Below, in pieces: positions 19,484-29,770 of a DNA stretch of 64,000 bases. The stretch's first letter is position 1. Each line of letters starts with the position of its first letter. The stretch is from a bacterium (lineage in GTDB: Bacteria > Armatimonadota > Zipacnadia > Zipacnadales > Zipacnadaceae), in contig JAUWYY010000003.1 of assembly GCA_030615605.1 (NCBI GenBank), positions 62,001 to 126,000 on the forward strand. Direction: 5' to 3'. The notes under the pieces are model-generated. The model saw only the letters and a list, made by a program, of their open reading frames with translations. It made no database searches and was not told where the DNA came from. Made by a program: the position numbers and the translations under genes.

Positions 19484-20392
19484 GTGCTTATGAATAGTCC
19501 CAGTTCCAAGTCAGCTCCAACAGGCATCCTATACGTAGTCGCCACCCCACTGGGCAATCTTCAGGACATCAGCCAGCGAGCCATTGAAGTCCTCAAGCAA
19601 GTAGACCTGGTGGCCGCCGAAGATACCCGCCGCAGCCGTCAATTGCTGAGCCATTTCGGCATTCGTGCCCAAATGGAGAGCTATCACGACGACAGCGGCG
19701 TGGCGAAAATCCAGCGCATTGTCGCGCAACTCGTGGCCGGCAAGCGTGTAGCGCTGCTATCGGACTCAGGAACGCCAGCCGTCTCCGACCCAGGCGCGGA
19801 GCTGGTGCGCCACGCTCTAGATCGGGGCGTGAAAGTGGTGCCCATCCCCGGCCCCAGCGCCGTGACCACCGCCTTCTCGGCAGCAGGGATCTCCGCCAGC
19901 GGCTTTCTATTTGCCGGATATCCCCCGCGCAAAGCCAGCGAAAAGCGCCAATTCCTCGAGCAAATCGCTGCCCACTCGTGTCCGGTGGTCCTGTACGAGG
20001 CACCCCACCGCGTGGCCGACACCCTGCAACTGCTCGCCAGGATTTGCCCGCAGCGCCAGATAGTGCTTGCCCGCGAGCTGACAAAGTTGTACGAAGAGAT
20101 CCGGCGCGGCCCGGTCGCCGAAATAGCGCAAGCAATCAGCGGCGAGGAGCCACGGGGGGAGTTTACGCTGGTGCTCAATCCCGCCTCCCAGCCAGCTCTG
20201 TCTCGCCAGGTTTCCGAAGAGAACATTCAGGAAGCAGTCGCAGCTATGCTGGAGGCGGGTCTGAGCCATCGCGATGCCGCCCGGATCATAGAGCTATTGA
20301 CCGAACTAAGCCGCAACGAGGCCTACCAGTCCGTGCAGAGGCTGGATACCCCCGAAACCGACCTACCCGGCACGACCGAGGCCAGTGACTAG
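19484..20392 (+). CDS. rsmI: 16S rRNA (cytidine-2'-O)-methyltransferase RsmI
   Basis: GILYVVATPLGNLQDISQRAIEVLKQVDLVAAEDTRRSRQLLSHFGI; LLSDSGTPAVSDPGAELV; PGPSAVTTAFSAAG. Confidence 0.94.
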   Translation: MLMNSPSSKSAPTGILYVVATPLGNLQDISQRAIEVLKQVDLVAAEDTRRSRQLLSHFGIRAQMESYHDDSGVAKIQRIVAQLVAGKRVALLSDSGTPAVSDPGAELVRHALDRGVKVVPIPGPSAVTTAFSAAGISASGFLFAGYPPRKASEKRQFLEQIAAHSCPVVLYEAPHRVADTLQLLARICPQRQIVLARELTKLYEEIRRGPVAEIAQAISGEEPRGEFTLVLNPASQPALSRQVSEENIQEAVAAMLEAGLSHRDAARIIELLTELSRNEAYQSVQRLDTPETDLPGTTEASD

Positions 20393-20803
20393 CCCGACCC
20401 CCACAACTATACACAGCACTCCGGCAACTTTGGGAGCAGTCAGCTTCTCTCCCAGAAACAGAGCAGCCAAAATGACGGTGACCAGTGGGTAGGAGGCAGC
20501 TATCGGTATCACACGCGAGGCCTCCCCCAACTTCAGGGCCTTATAGAAGGCAAGCTGGCCCAGAACCGGATTAACCACCACGCCTGCCATCAACCATGCC
20601 AGGGGGATAGCTGGTGCCGCCGCGAGCCCGCGAAAGTGACCCGCAAATGCTCCATAGCCAGTGAAAATGCCCGCTGTCATCAAGGAGCGAGCTATTACCG
20701 CGGTGCTAGCAGATAACCCGCGCAGCGCCAGCTTGTCACAGATCGCCCCACTACCAAATCCGACCAGTGCCAGGAACGCAAACAACACAGTAACTGAGTC
20801 CAT
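20363..20803 (-). CDS. Small EamA/DMT family transporter (single EamA domain)
   Basis: MDSVTVLFAFLALVGFGSGAICDKLALRGLSAS...VIPIAASYPLVTVILAALFLGEKLTAPKVAGVLCIVVGV; start at ATG 20803 behind GAGGGGG, shorter than track ORF. Confidence 0.8.
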   Translation of the reverse strand: MDSVTVLFAFLALVGFGSGAICDKLALRGLSASTAVIARSLMTAGIFTGYGAFAGHFRGLAAAPAIPLAWLMAGVVVNPVLGQLAFYKALKLGEASRVIPIAASYPLVTVILAALFLGEKLTAPKVAGVLCIVVGVGLVTGLGRAG

Positions 20804-21108
20804 TTGGATTTCCCCCTCGCAAAGTTGGACACTAACGAACCTAAGGCCAAACCTCGGCGATCCCGTTTGGTCTACAATTGATGAACAATCTCCCGAACAG
20901 CCGGCCATAACTGCTGACATAGTTGCCTTGAGCTTGGTGCTGCCCACGTCAACACTCATCAAACTCGTCAGTATTACCCTCCAACTGTGCAGGCTGCTCA
21001 CCGACAGGAGGTCCAACATACAACCGCGTATTTCAAGCCGACTCTATTACTAAACTCTGCTATTGTCAATACTCAACTGCTGTCAGCAGCCGACGGGCTG
21101 CTCAGAGT

Positions 21109-21137
21109 TTGACAGCCACAGGAGCATGGATTATAAT
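21109..21137 (+). promoter_or_regulatory. Consensus sigma70 promoter of the lipid A operon
   Basis: TTGACA - 17 bp - TATAAT, both hexamers exact, about 130 bp upstream of fabZ. Confidence 0.75.
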
Positions 21138-21267
21138 TTCTGCGGCGTTTGCACAAGCCCGTGGCCAAGACTTGCCAGCATCTGGACTGTCAGAGGAGAG
21201 TGGCAGTCGGCTGACTGGTGAGTAGGGCTCGGGTTAGTCGGGCCTCGGGAAAGGAGCCACACACCAT

Positions 21268-21732
21268 ATGGACATCAGGGCTATCCTGCGGACCTTGCCG
21301 CACCGCTATCCCTTCCTGCTGGTGGATCGGATCCTGGAGCTGGAGCCAGGGAAACGGGCCGTGGGTGTGAAGAATGTCACCGCAAATGAGCCGCACTTCA
21401 CTGGCCATTGGCCGGGCAATCCCGTCATGCCCGGTGTGCTAATCATTGAGGCGATGGCCCAGACTGCCGGCGTCGCTCTGCTGACAGCTCAGCAGACCCA
21501 GGGTAAACAGGCCTTCCTGGGGGGCGTGGATAAGGTTCGTTTCCGCCGACCAGTGGTCCCCGGTGACCAGCTTGTTATCGAAGCCGAGATCGTCCGCCAA
21601 AAGGGTGCTATTGGCAAGATGCATATCGTGGCCAAGGTGGAAGAAGAGGTCGCCTGCAGCGGCGATTTCAGTTTCGTGCTGGTGGATGAAGACCAAGAAT
21701 CCGACCCCACCCCATCAGAAACCGCAATCTGA
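21268..21732 (+). CDS. fabZ: 3-hydroxyacyl-ACP dehydratase FabZ
   Basis: LPHRYPFLLVDRILELEPGKRAVGVKNVTANEPHFTGHWPGNPVMPGVLIIEAMAQTAG. Confidence 0.95.
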   Translation: MDIRAILRTLPHRYPFLLVDRILELEPGKRAVGVKNVTANEPHFTGHWPGNPVMPGVLIIEAMAQTAGVALLTAQQTQGKQAFLGGVDKVRFRRPVVPGDQLVIEAEIVRQKGAIGKMHIVAKVEEEVACSGDFSFVLVDEDQESDPTPSETAI

Positions 21733-22520
21733 TGAATATACACCCAACAGCCATAATTGATCCTCAAGCCGATTTGGGCGAAAACGTCACCGTCAAGCCT
21801 TACGCGGTCATTGAAGGTAGCACTCAAATCGGCGACGATTGCACTATCGGCGCCTATGTAGTAATTCGGGCGGGGACAAGCATAGGGGCCGGAACCGAGG
21901 TCCACACCGGGGCGGTGCTGGGAGAACCCCCCCAGGATATCAAGTATGAGGAGGAAGAGTCCTACCTGAAAATTGGCTGCCACAATCACATCCGGGAGTT
22001 CGCAACCATACACCGCGCCAGCAGCGCCGGCCACAGCACACTGATCGGCGACCACAATTTACTGATGGCTTATTCGCATGTAGGCCACGATGCCGTTCTG
22101 GGCAATAACATAATAATGGCCAATAATGTCGGAATCAGCGGGCATTGCGTCATTGAAGACAACGTCAACTTCGGGGGTATGGTGGGAATTCACCAGTTTG
22201 TCACCGTTGGCACCACGGCTATGGTCGGCGGGTTCTCCAAGATTGTCCGCGACGTACCGCCATACACAATCGTCAACGGTAACCCCGCCCAACCCCGGGG
22301 GATCAACACCCGGGGCCTACAGCGCCACGACATGTCATCCGAACAGATCGCTGCACTCAAGCGCGCCTACCGCCTGCTGTTTCGCAGCGATCTCAATGTC
22401 AGCGGCGCCGTGAGCACGATATTGGAGCAGTTAGATCCGACACCTGAGGTCAGGCGGCTCACTGACTTTATGCTGCGTATTGATGAGGGATACGGCGGTC
22501 GTCAGCTTGATCCTCATTAG
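21732..22520 (+). CDS. lpxA: UDP-N-acetylglucosamine acyltransferase LpxA
   Basis: Hexapeptide repeats; IHPTAIIDPQADLGENVTVKPYAVIEG, IREFATIHRAS, LLMAYSHVGHDAVLGN, GFSKIVRDVPPYTIVNGNPA; overlaps fabZ stop. Confidence 0.95.
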   Translation: MNIHPTAIIDPQADLGENVTVKPYAVIEGSTQIGDDCTIGAYVVIRAGTSIGAGTEVHTGAVLGEPPQDIKYEEEESYLKIGCHNHIREFATIHRASSAGHSTLIGDHNLLMAYSHVGHDAVLGNNIIMANNVGISGHCVIEDNVNFGGMVGIHQFVTVGTTAMVGGFSKIVRDVPPYTIVNGNPAQPRGINTRGLQRHDMSSEQIAALKRAYRLLFRSDLNVSGAVSTILEQLDPTPEVRRLTDFMLRIDEGYGGRQLDPH

Positions 22521-22574
22521 CCACCTCCAGCACCGCGTTCCGCACTGCCTAACCTCGCCCCATGGCTATGACCT

Positions 22575-23768
22575 ATGAACAAACAGCCGGAACTATTCTT
22601 TGTGACAGGTGAGCTATCCGGCGACATACATGCGGCCGGCCTGGCCCGCGAGCTGGCGGGGATGGCTGGTGTCAAGCTGACCGGCGCCGGGGGGCCGCAT
22701 ATGCGCCAGGCAGCAGTAGCTACGGACTTTGACAGCACTGGCTGGGGTGCGATCGGCCTGCCCCAAGCCGTCCGCAAGATCCCTTACCTCTTGCTCCAGA
22801 AAAAACGCATCGTCAATATGATAAAGCAGCGACAGCCCGCTCTGTTGATTCTCATAGATTTCGGCGCCTTCAACGTTCGCCTGGCCCGAACCGTTCGCCA
22901 GGCATGCCCCGACCAACGAATTATGTACTACTTCCCGCCTTCGTCCTGGCGGCGCCGCCCCCGCGACTGGACCTTTCTAGCTGACTTGGTTGATGCAGTT
23001 GCTACGCCCTTCAAATGGTCGGCCCAGCAACTTCGCAACTGTGGCGTACCCGCTCATTGGGTTGGCCACCCGGTCGTTGACCGCTTCAGTGAACAACAGG
23101 ATGCGGCTGACTTTCGCCGTCAGCAGAATCTGCCGGACGGCGATCCCGTAGTTGGGCTTATGCCGGGCAGCCGCAATGTCGAGCGTAACTGCATCGGCCC
23201 GCAACTGCTGGCAGCGGCAAAACTGCTGCACAGCAAGCTCCCCGAGGCCCAATTCCTGTGGTCGGTATTGTCCGAGGCTCAGCCCGGTAGGCTGGACCGG
23301 CGAGCTGCCAGCGCAGGCTACGTTACGCCGCTGGCCGACAGCCGCAGTCTCATTCTGGCTTCAGACATTGTGGTTACCGCCTCGGGGACCGCGACTCTGG
23401 AGGCGACCGCGGCATTGCGTCCGCTTATTATGGTCTATCGCGGTACGCTGGCTATGCAGATTCAGGCGCGGTTTATGGACTTCGGCACCGACTACTTCGC
23501 GATGCCCAATATCATCGCCGGACGGTACATCATCCCAGAGCTTATCCAGAATGAGGTCAATCCGCAGCGGCTTTGTACAGAAGTACTGGAGTTACATACT
23601 GATAGATCTCGGCAGGCGCAAATGAAACACGAGCTGGCGGAAGTTCGCGCTGAACTTGGCCCGCCCGGCGCAGCCCGCCGCGCCGCACAACTGGCTCTGA
23701 CGCTCATAGCTGACCAGGACAAACTACCATCTGTGCAGACCACTGCGGTCGGGGAGGAGCTACAATGA
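22575..23768 (+). CDS. lpxB: Lipid-A-disaccharide synthase LpxB
   Basis: FFVTGELSGDIHAAGLARELA, YYFPPSSWRRRPRDWTFLADLVDAVATPFKW, VGHPVVDR, VGLMPGSRNVE. Confidence 0.92.
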   Translation: MNKQPELFFVTGELSGDIHAAGLARELAGMAGVKLTGAGGPHMRQAAVATDFDSTGWGAIGLPQAVRKIPYLLLQKKRIVNMIKQRQPALLILIDFGAFNVRLARTVRQACPDQRIMYYFPPSSWRRRPRDWTFLADLVDAVATPFKWSAQQLRNCGVPAHWVGHPVVDRFSEQQDAADFRRQQNLPDGDPVVGLMPGSRNVERNCIGPQLLAAAKLLHSKLPEAQFLWSVLSEAQPGRLDRRAASAGYVTPLADSRSLILASDIVVTASGTATLEATAALRPLIMVYRGTLAMQIQARFMDFGTDYFAMPNIIAGRYIIPELIQNEVNPQRLCTEVLELHTDRSRQAQMKHELAEVRAELGPPGAARRAAQLALTLIADQDKLPSVQTTAVGEELQ

Positions 23769-25555
23769 AAGGGCTTTGGGCGCTGCGCGGCTTTGCCATT
23801 AAGTACCGACGGGTCATCCTGGGCTCGATGCTGGTAATGGCTGTTGCCGGGGGCGTCAATGCTCTGGCCGTAAACCGGTTCGAGGATGTCTTAAAGCCTA
23901 TCTTTCAGTCCCTGACCGGAGCAGACCTGCAGGGCCAACCTGAGCCTATGCAGGAGCTGCTCCCCGAAGTCTTGATACTGCTGAGCTGGCTGATAGCAGC
24001 CGCAGTCCTGCAAGCAATCTCCCACTACTTAGGTGAATGGATCGGCCAGAATATTCTCTGTGATCTGCGCACAGCGGTCTTTAACCATCTGCAGTTCCTG
24101 TCAATGAGGTTTTTTGACCGCCAGCGATCCGGAGAATTAATATCACGGGTTAACAACGACACGCAGCGCCTGCAACAGGTATTAGGCTCGCAACTGGCTA
24201 ACCTGGTGGTGGCGCCCGTTACCGTCCTGGTTGCTTTCAGATTTATGTTGCAGAAGTCCTGGCGGCTGACACTACTGACGGTGGCAGTAGCGCCATTGGT
24301 CTACCTTATCACCAGATTACTGGGGAGATGGGTCCGCCGCTACAGCTACCTGGTGCAGGCACGCCTGGCTGACCTGACCAGCGCCGTCGAACAAGGATTT
24401 GGGCTCATACGGGTCATCAAGATATTCGGCATGGAGAGGACGACAACCAAGCGTTTTTCCGCTTCCGCCGAAGGGGTAATGCGCGCAGAATTGCGCCAAG
24501 CTCGCGTGCAGGCAGGCTCGCAAATGTTGACGCTCGGTCTGGTCAGTTTCGCCCTGTGCGGCACATTGCTGTATGGCGGCTACGAAATAGCCAGAGGCAA
24601 CCTCACTTCCAGCCAACTTATTGCCTTCGTATTATTGATGCAGCTTGCTGGTACTAGCATCAGCCGGATTACTCGACTGCGTCTTTCATTGGACCGGGCT
24701 GAAGCGGCAGCTTTTCGCACCGTGGAGATGCTGGAGGCACAGACCGACGTCAAGGATGCACCTGACGCACTTGACCTGGACCGCGTAACCGGCGAAGTCT
24801 GCTTTGATAATGTCGACTTTTCGTACGATGAGGGCACACCAGTACTTGTTGATCTAAATTTACAGATCGCACCCGGCGAGACTGTCGCCCTGGTTGGCCC
24901 CAGTGGTGCGGGCAAAACAACGCTCGGCAATCTGGTACCCCGCTTATATGACGTCGATTCGGGGGCCGTGTCAGTAGACGGTCACGATGTCCGCGACATT
25001 ACTCAGGCCTCTCTGCGTAGCTTTATGGGCTTTGTCCCCCAGGAGACGTTGCTATTCGGGGGCACGGCTCGTGAGAATATTGCTTTTGGGCGACCCGATG
25101 CTACCGACGAAGAGATCGTCGCGGCTGCCCGGGCCGCCAATGCTCACGACTTCATCGAGGCTCTTCCCGAAGGCTATGACACTCCCGTCGGCGAGCGCGG
25201 AGTTAACCTGTCCGGCGGCCAGCGCCAGCGGATAGCCATCGCCCGCGCCCTGTTGCGCGACCCCCGTATACTCATCCTGGACGAGGCCACCTCTTCATTG
25301 GACCGTGAGAGCGAGGCGGCAGTTCACCACGCCCTCGACACGCTGCTGAAGGGCCGCACCGCCATTATCATCGCTCACCGCCTCTCAACTATCCGCAACG
25401 CTGACCGCATTGTCGTTCTGGAGAACGGACGGATTGTCCAGCAGGGCACTCACGAAGAACTGTTGGCGCAGGAGGGCCTCTATCGCCGGCTGTATCTGTC
25501 CGCCGAGGCCGCCGGAGAAGAACATATTGCCGACCAGGAGGGCCCCTCTGCATGA
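23765..25555 (+). CDS. msbA: MsbA-like ABC transporter (TMD-NBD fusion)
   Basis: Six-TM domain, Walker A GPSGAGKTT, LSGGQRQRIAIARALLRDPRILILDEATSSLD; overlaps lpxB, in lipid A operon. Confidence 0.88.
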   Translation: MKGLWALRGFAIKYRRVILGSMLVMAVAGGVNALAVNRFEDVLKPIFQSLTGADLQGQPEPMQELLPEVLILLSWLIAAAVLQAISHYLGEWIGQNILCDLRTAVFNHLQFLSMRFFDRQRSGELISRVNNDTQRLQQVLGSQLANLVVAPVTVLVAFRFMLQKSWRLTLLTVAVAPLVYLITRLLGRWVRRYSYLVQARLADLTSAVEQGFGLIRVIKIFGMERTTTKRFSASAEGVMRAELRQARVQAGSQMLTLGLVSFALCGTLLYGGYEIARGNLTSSQLIAFVLLMQLAGTSISRITRLRLSLDRAEAAAFRTVEMLEAQTDVKDAPDALDLDRVTGEVCFDNVDFSYDEGTPVLVDLNLQIAPGETVALVGPSGAGKTTLGNLVPRLYDVDSGAVSVDGHDVRDITQASLRSFMGFVPQETLLFGGTARENIAFGRPDATDEEIVAAARAANAHDFIEALPEGYDTPVGERGVNLSGGQRQRIAIARALLRDPRILILDEATSSLDRESEAAVHHALDTLLKGRTAIIIAHRLSTIRNADRIVVLENGRIVQQGTHEELLAQEGLYRRLYLSAEAAGEEHIADQEGPSA

Positions 25556-26046
25556 GTCAGAAACCCACCATCCGCCCGGCCCAAGCTGAGGATCTCCCCC
25601 GCATGAAAGAGATTGCCGTCCAGGCCTGGGAGCCAATCTATGCTGACTACGAGGCGCGGATGGGCGAGGAACTGTTTTCGCTGCTGCATCCTGACGGCTG
25701 GAAGGACGAAAAAGCCAGCCAGGTCGCGGACCATTTTCAGGGCTGGCCCGAGTGGTGTCTGGTCGCCGAGATTGATGGTCAGATTGCTGGCTTCATCACC
25801 TTCATGCTTGACACAGAACTCAAAATCGGAGAAATCGGCAACAACGCGGTAGACCCCGACTATCAGGGCCGCGGCATTGGCGCAGCGCAGTATGCTTATG
25901 TGTTGGAGCTGTTTCGCAAGCAGGGAATGGCCTACGCCATGGTCGGCACCGGCCTGGACGAAGCTCACGCCCCGGCTCGAGCTGCCTACGAGAAGGTGGG
26001 CTTCGAGCTTATGATTCCGATGGGCAAATACTACCGGAAGCTGTGA
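25552..26046 (+). CDS. GNAT family N-acetyltransferase
   Basis: PTIRPAQAEDLPRMKEIA, GEIGNNAVDPDYQGRGIGAAQYAYVLELFRKQGMAYAMVGTGLDEAHAPARAAYEKVGFE; 4-nt overlaps with both neighbours. Confidence 0.9.
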   Translation: MSQKPTIRPAQAEDLPRMKEIAVQAWEPIYADYEARMGEELFSLLHPDGWKDEKASQVADHFQGWPEWCLVAEIDGQIAGFITFMLDTELKIGEIGNNAVDPDYQGRGIGAAQYAYVLELFRKQGMAYAMVGTGLDEAHAPARAAYEKVGFELMIPMGKYYRKL

Positions 26047-27416
26047 ACGAATCCGTGAAAACATGGCTGGACAAAAACGCCCCGGACTGGCGCAAAATAC
26101 TGTACAATATCGTGCTTGTCATCCTGCTGCCTGTGGTGGCCCTATATCTGCTGTGGCGACTGGTAGTTCAGGGCAAGTCCCGCGCAGGCCTGCCCCAGCG
26201 CCTGGGCATACTACCCGATTCAGTCAGCAAATTGAAAGAAGCTGATGGGCGCATTATCTGGGTGCACGCTGTCTCGGTCGGTGAGGTGGCCGCCGCCGAG
26301 CCAATACTGCATCAACTGCGCCTGGTCGAGCCTACCAGCCATATCGTTCTATCTACGACCACGCCAACGGGGCACAAGATGGCCGAAAAACTCGGCCTCG
26401 ACGTCGAAGCGCTCATCTACTTCCCTTTCGATTTTCCTGGCATAACCGAGCGGACTCTACGCACCATCAGCCCTGACTTGATTGTACTGATGGAAGCCGA
26501 ACTGTGGCCCAATCTTCTCGCCGCAGCCCGTGCCCGCAATATTTCGACCGCTGTCGTAAACGGCCGCATCTCCGATGCCGCCTTCCCCAAAAACCGGCTG
26601 TTTCGCCCGCTGTTTTCCTGGATGCTGAGCAATGTTGATCTGGTCTGCGCCCAGTCGCAAAAGGACGCCGACCGATTCATTGCGCTGGGTGCACCACCAC
26701 AGCGGGTAAAAGTCAGTGGCAACAGCAAGTTCGACGAGAATTTTCCCCACGTCCCGCCCGAAGAGCAGGCTAAATGGCGACAGGATCTCGGCCTCAGCCG
26801 GGAGTCTGCTGTGTGGCTGGCCGCCTCTACCCATCCCGGGGAGGACGAACCGATACTGGACGCCTTCGACCGGCTGCGCGCGGGCCATCCTGACCTGGAG
26901 CTGGTCATTGCTCCGCGCCATCCCGAACGCGGTGACGAGATCGAAAAGCTGGTCAGCGAGCACGGCTATGCCACCTACCGGCGCAGCCGCGTGCTGGCAG
27001 AACAGCACCAGGGCAAAGATATTGATCTGCGCTCTACTACTCAGGTGCGGGTGGTGATACTGGATACTATCGGCGAGTTGAATCGCATCTTCAGCATTGC
27101 CACGCTGGTATTCATGGGCGGCAGCCTGGTGCCTCGAGGCGGCCACAACATCCTTCAGCCGCTGGCCCAGGGCAAGCCGGTAGTCTTTGGCCCGCATATG
27201 CATAACTTCCAGGATATAACCGACCTGACCCTCGACCAGCAGGCAGCCATTCAGGTGCAGGATGCTAGCCAGCTATTCGAGGTCACCGATCGGCTGCTCT
27301 CTTCTCAGGTCGAGCGCGAACTTTACCAAACCAAGGGGCAGAGCCTCCTGCAGAGGCAGTCCGGCGCCTCCCAGCGCATGGTCGGCGAGCTGGCCCCACT
27401 GCTATCCGAACGATGA
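26043..27416 (+). CDS. waaA: 3-deoxy-D-manno-octulosonic acid transferase (Kdo transferase)
   Basis: WVHAVSVGEVAAAEPILHQL, FPFDFPGITERTL, LMEAELWPNLL, FMGGSLVPRGGHNILQPLAQGKPVVFGPHMHNF. Confidence 0.94.
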   Translation: MNESVKTWLDKNAPDWRKILYNIVLVILLPVVALYLLWRLVVQGKSRAGLPQRLGILPDSVSKLKEADGRIIWVHAVSVGEVAAAEPILHQLRLVEPTSHIVLSTTTPTGHKMAEKLGLDVEALIYFPFDFPGITERTLRTISPDLIVLMEAELWPNLLAAARARNISTAVVNGRISDAAFPKNRLFRPLFSWMLSNVDLVCAQSQKDADRFIALGAPPQRVKVSGNSKFDENFPHVPPEEQAKWRQDLGLSRESAVWLAASTHPGEDEPILDAFDRLRAGHPDLELVIAPRHPERGDEIEKLVSEHGYATYRRSRVLAEQHQGKDIDLRSTTQVRVVILDTIGELNRIFSIATLVFMGGSLVPRGGHNILQPLAQGKPVVFGPHMHNFQDITDLTLDQQAAIQVQDASQLFEVTDRLLSSQVERELYQTKGQSLLQRQSGASQRMVGELAPLLSER

Positions 27417-28561
27417 GTAACCATCAGGCCCCCAGGCAATCGACGCCTTTGTCTCGCCGGTGGGAAAAGACAGTTTCCGGCGATGATACCGGCCTGTCAG
27501 CCAACGCCAGCCGACTGCTGTTGTGGGGGGGTTCGCGACTATACTGGTTGGGCCTTAAGGGCAACTTGTTGCTGTATACCAGCGGCCTGAAGCGACGCAG
27601 CACGCCCGCGCTGCCTGCTATTAGCATCGGCAACCTGACTATGGGCGGTACCGGCAAGACGACCGCCGCCGCCTTCTTGGCCCGCCGGCTGCACCAGGCT
27701 GGCATCAGGCCCGCGATAGTCCTGCGCGGCTACCGAAGTCAGATCGGGCGCGAACCAGTTATTCTTTGCGGCGACGCTGCCAGCATCCGGCCGGACGTCA
27801 CTGCTGCCGGCGACGAAGCCTGCCTGCTGGCGCAGACGCTCGAGGGAGTGCCGGTAGCAGTTGGCAAGCGTCGCGAGGCAGCTATTGCCCGGCTGGCCGA
27901 AGACAGCGACGCTCAGGTCGTGATACTTGACGACGGCTTTCAGTATTTCCGTATGAATAGGCTGATTGACATAGTGCTAATTGATGCGACGGTTGACATA
28001 AGCCACCAACGGCTATTTCCGGCCGGCTATTTGCGGGAACCTCTTGCCCACCTGCGCCGCGCCGACCAGATCTGGCTTACCCACAGCGACCTGGCCGACC
28101 AAGCCCAACTTTCCCGACTGAAAAGCAGTCTGCGCCAGATCGCAAACAAGCTGCCAGTCGTCGAGACAGGACATCAAATCACCGGGCTTCGTATGCTCAG
28201 CGGGCCGCCGGCAGGATTAGAGGAGATATGCGCGAGACAGGTGCTGGCAGTCTCAGCAATCGGCAATCCTGAGTCTTTTGAGCAATCGCTGCGCCAGCTT
28301 GGCGCTGAAGTGACTGCTCGGCGTTATGCTGATCATCATTACTACACGGTGCAGGATTTGCGAGAGATCGAAGCGGCTGCCCGCGCCCAGCAGGCCGACT
28401 TTGTCGCCATCACTGCCAAAGACGCCGTGAAGTGGCCGGAACAAGAGCTGGACGTACCGGTAGTGGTCGTCGAGTGCCTACTGCAGATAATCAGTGGCCG
28501 GCAGGCAGTTGACGAAGTGGTGGATCGCGCCCGGCAGGCCCTAGGGGAGTACTATGACTGA
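27413..28561 (+). CDS. lpxK: Tetraacyldisaccharide 4'-kinase LpxK
   Basis: ISIGNLTMGGTGKTTAAAFLARRL, LRGYRSQ, AGDEACLLAQ, ILDDGFQYFRMNRLIDIVLID, AISAIGNPESFE-like. Confidence 0.92.
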   Translation: MSNHQAPRQSTPLSRRWEKTVSGDDTGLSANASRLLLWGGSRLYWLGLKGNLLLYTSGLKRRSTPALPAISIGNLTMGGTGKTTAAAFLARRLHQAGIRPAIVLRGYRSQIGREPVILCGDAASIRPDVTAAGDEACLLAQTLEGVPVAVGKRREAAIARLAEDSDAQVVILDDGFQYFRMNRLIDIVLIDATVDISHQRLFPAGYLREPLAHLRRADQIWLTHSDLADQAQLSRLKSSLRQIANKLPVVETGHQITGLRMLSGPPAGLEEICARQVLAVSAIGNPESFEQSLRQLGAEVTARRYADHHYYTVQDLREIEAAARAQQADFVAITAKDAVKWPEQELDVPVVVVECLLQIISGRQAVDEVVDRARQALGEYYD

Positions 28562-29462
28562 GCGGCGAGCGGTGGGCAAGCGAATCAGCTACTGGATGCT
28601 TCGCAACGTGGCCCGCACCGTGGACAGGCTAGCCCGCATATTGCCACTTAGCTGGCTGCGAGCCATCGCCACTGGTCTGGCCTACCTCACATATCTACTG
28701 TGCCCTTCCCGCCAGCGCCTGGCGCGCGAGAGTATCCGCAAGGTTTTCGGAGATCAGTTCTCTGCGGCCCAGCGGCGCAGCATCGTACTACAGTCAACCA
28801 TCAACATCTGCAAGACGATGATTGAGTTGTTCAAGATGCGCTATATGACTCCTGAGCAGGTGAAGGCACTTGTCTCCCTGGAGGGCGCTGAGCATCTTCA
28901 TCAGGCCCTGGCCGAGGGCAACGGTGCCGTGGTGTTCACTGCCCATTTCGGGAATTGGGAGCTGGGCGGGGCCCGCTTCGCCGCTGAGGGATTTCCGGTG
29001 ACGGTCCTGGCCCGCGACTCCAATGAACCGGTCTGCGCCCGATTGATCAACCAGGCACGCCAGCACCACAATATCGAGGTGCTGCAGCGCGAGGACATTC
29101 GCCAGATGATACGAACCCTGCGTAGCAACCGTGGGCTGGGCATCCTTCCCGACCAGCATGCTGCCGGAAGGGGCCTCGAGCTCGATTTTCTGGGACGTCG
29201 CGCTGCTACAGCCGCCGGCCCAGCCGTCCTGGCCCTGCACACCGGCTGCGCCCTGGTTCCCTTCTTCACCCGCCGTCTGCCCGATGGCAGCTTCGCCAGC
29301 CAGATCTTGCCGCCGCTTCCTCTGCCGCAAACTGACGACCGCGACCAATTCATCGGGCAGTTAGCTCAGCAGATCAATGATGCTATGAGTGAACAGATCC
29401 GACGCTACCCTGAGCAGTGGCTGTGGCTGCACAACCGCTGGAAAACGAACAAAGACGACTGA
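28554..29462 (+). CDS. Lysophospholipid / lipid A late acyltransferase (LpxL/HtrB family)
   Basis: VVFTAHFGNWELGGARFAAEGFPVTVLARDSNEPVC...GILPDQHAAGRGLELDFLGRRAATAAGPAVLALHTGC...PEQWLWLHNRWK. Confidence 0.9.
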   Translation: MTERRAVGKRISYWMLRNVARTVDRLARILPLSWLRAIATGLAYLTYLLCPSRQRLARESIRKVFGDQFSAAQRRSIVLQSTINICKTMIELFKMRYMTPEQVKALVSLEGAEHLHQALAEGNGAVVFTAHFGNWELGGARFAAEGFPVTVLARDSNEPVCARLINQARQHHNIEVLQREDIRQMIRTLRSNRGLGILPDQHAAGRGLELDFLGRRAATAAGPAVLALHTGCALVPFFTRRLPDGSFASQILPPLPLPQTDDRDQFIGQLAQQINDAMSEQIRRYPEQWLWLHNRWKTNKDD

Positions 29463-29516
29463 GCATGGAGTTACTCGTGGCGATCTTGCACAAATGAAGA
29501 GAAGGAGAAATTAGCT

Positions 29517-29765
29517 ATGGAACCATCTTTGGGTCTGGGCGTACCATTTCTCTCATCAGGCCTATTTGTGGCGCTGGCGTTGTGGAGCGTCGTCTGGAAG
29601 GGCATTGCCCTGTGGAAGGCCGCTCGCCGCGATCAGTTAGGCTGGTACCTTGCCCTGCTAGTTCTCAATACTGTGGGGCTGCTGCCCATGATCTATATCT
29701 TCCTGGTCGCCCCGCGCCATCCTGAACTGGGGACTGCACCGCAAGCAAACATCACCGAGTCATAG
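29517..29765 (+). CDS. DUF5652-like small membrane protein
   Basis: 82 aa; WSVVWKGIALWKAARRDQLGWYLALLVLNTVGLLPMIYIFLVAPRH, two TM helices. Confidence 0.65.
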   Translation: MEPSLGLGVPFLSSGLFVALALWSVVWKGIALWKAARRDQLGWYLALLVLNTVGLLPMIYIFLVAPRHPELGTAPQANITES

Positions 29766-29770
29766 CGCTA

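Noticed and set aside
20804-20959. In-frame upstream extension of the EamA ORF encoding MSVDVGSTKLKATM, resembling an ASKHA phosphate-1 motif
   Set aside because: Only one short motif-like string, no remaining ASKHA motifs, and a better ribosome-binding site sits at the internal ATG 20803; most likely chance.
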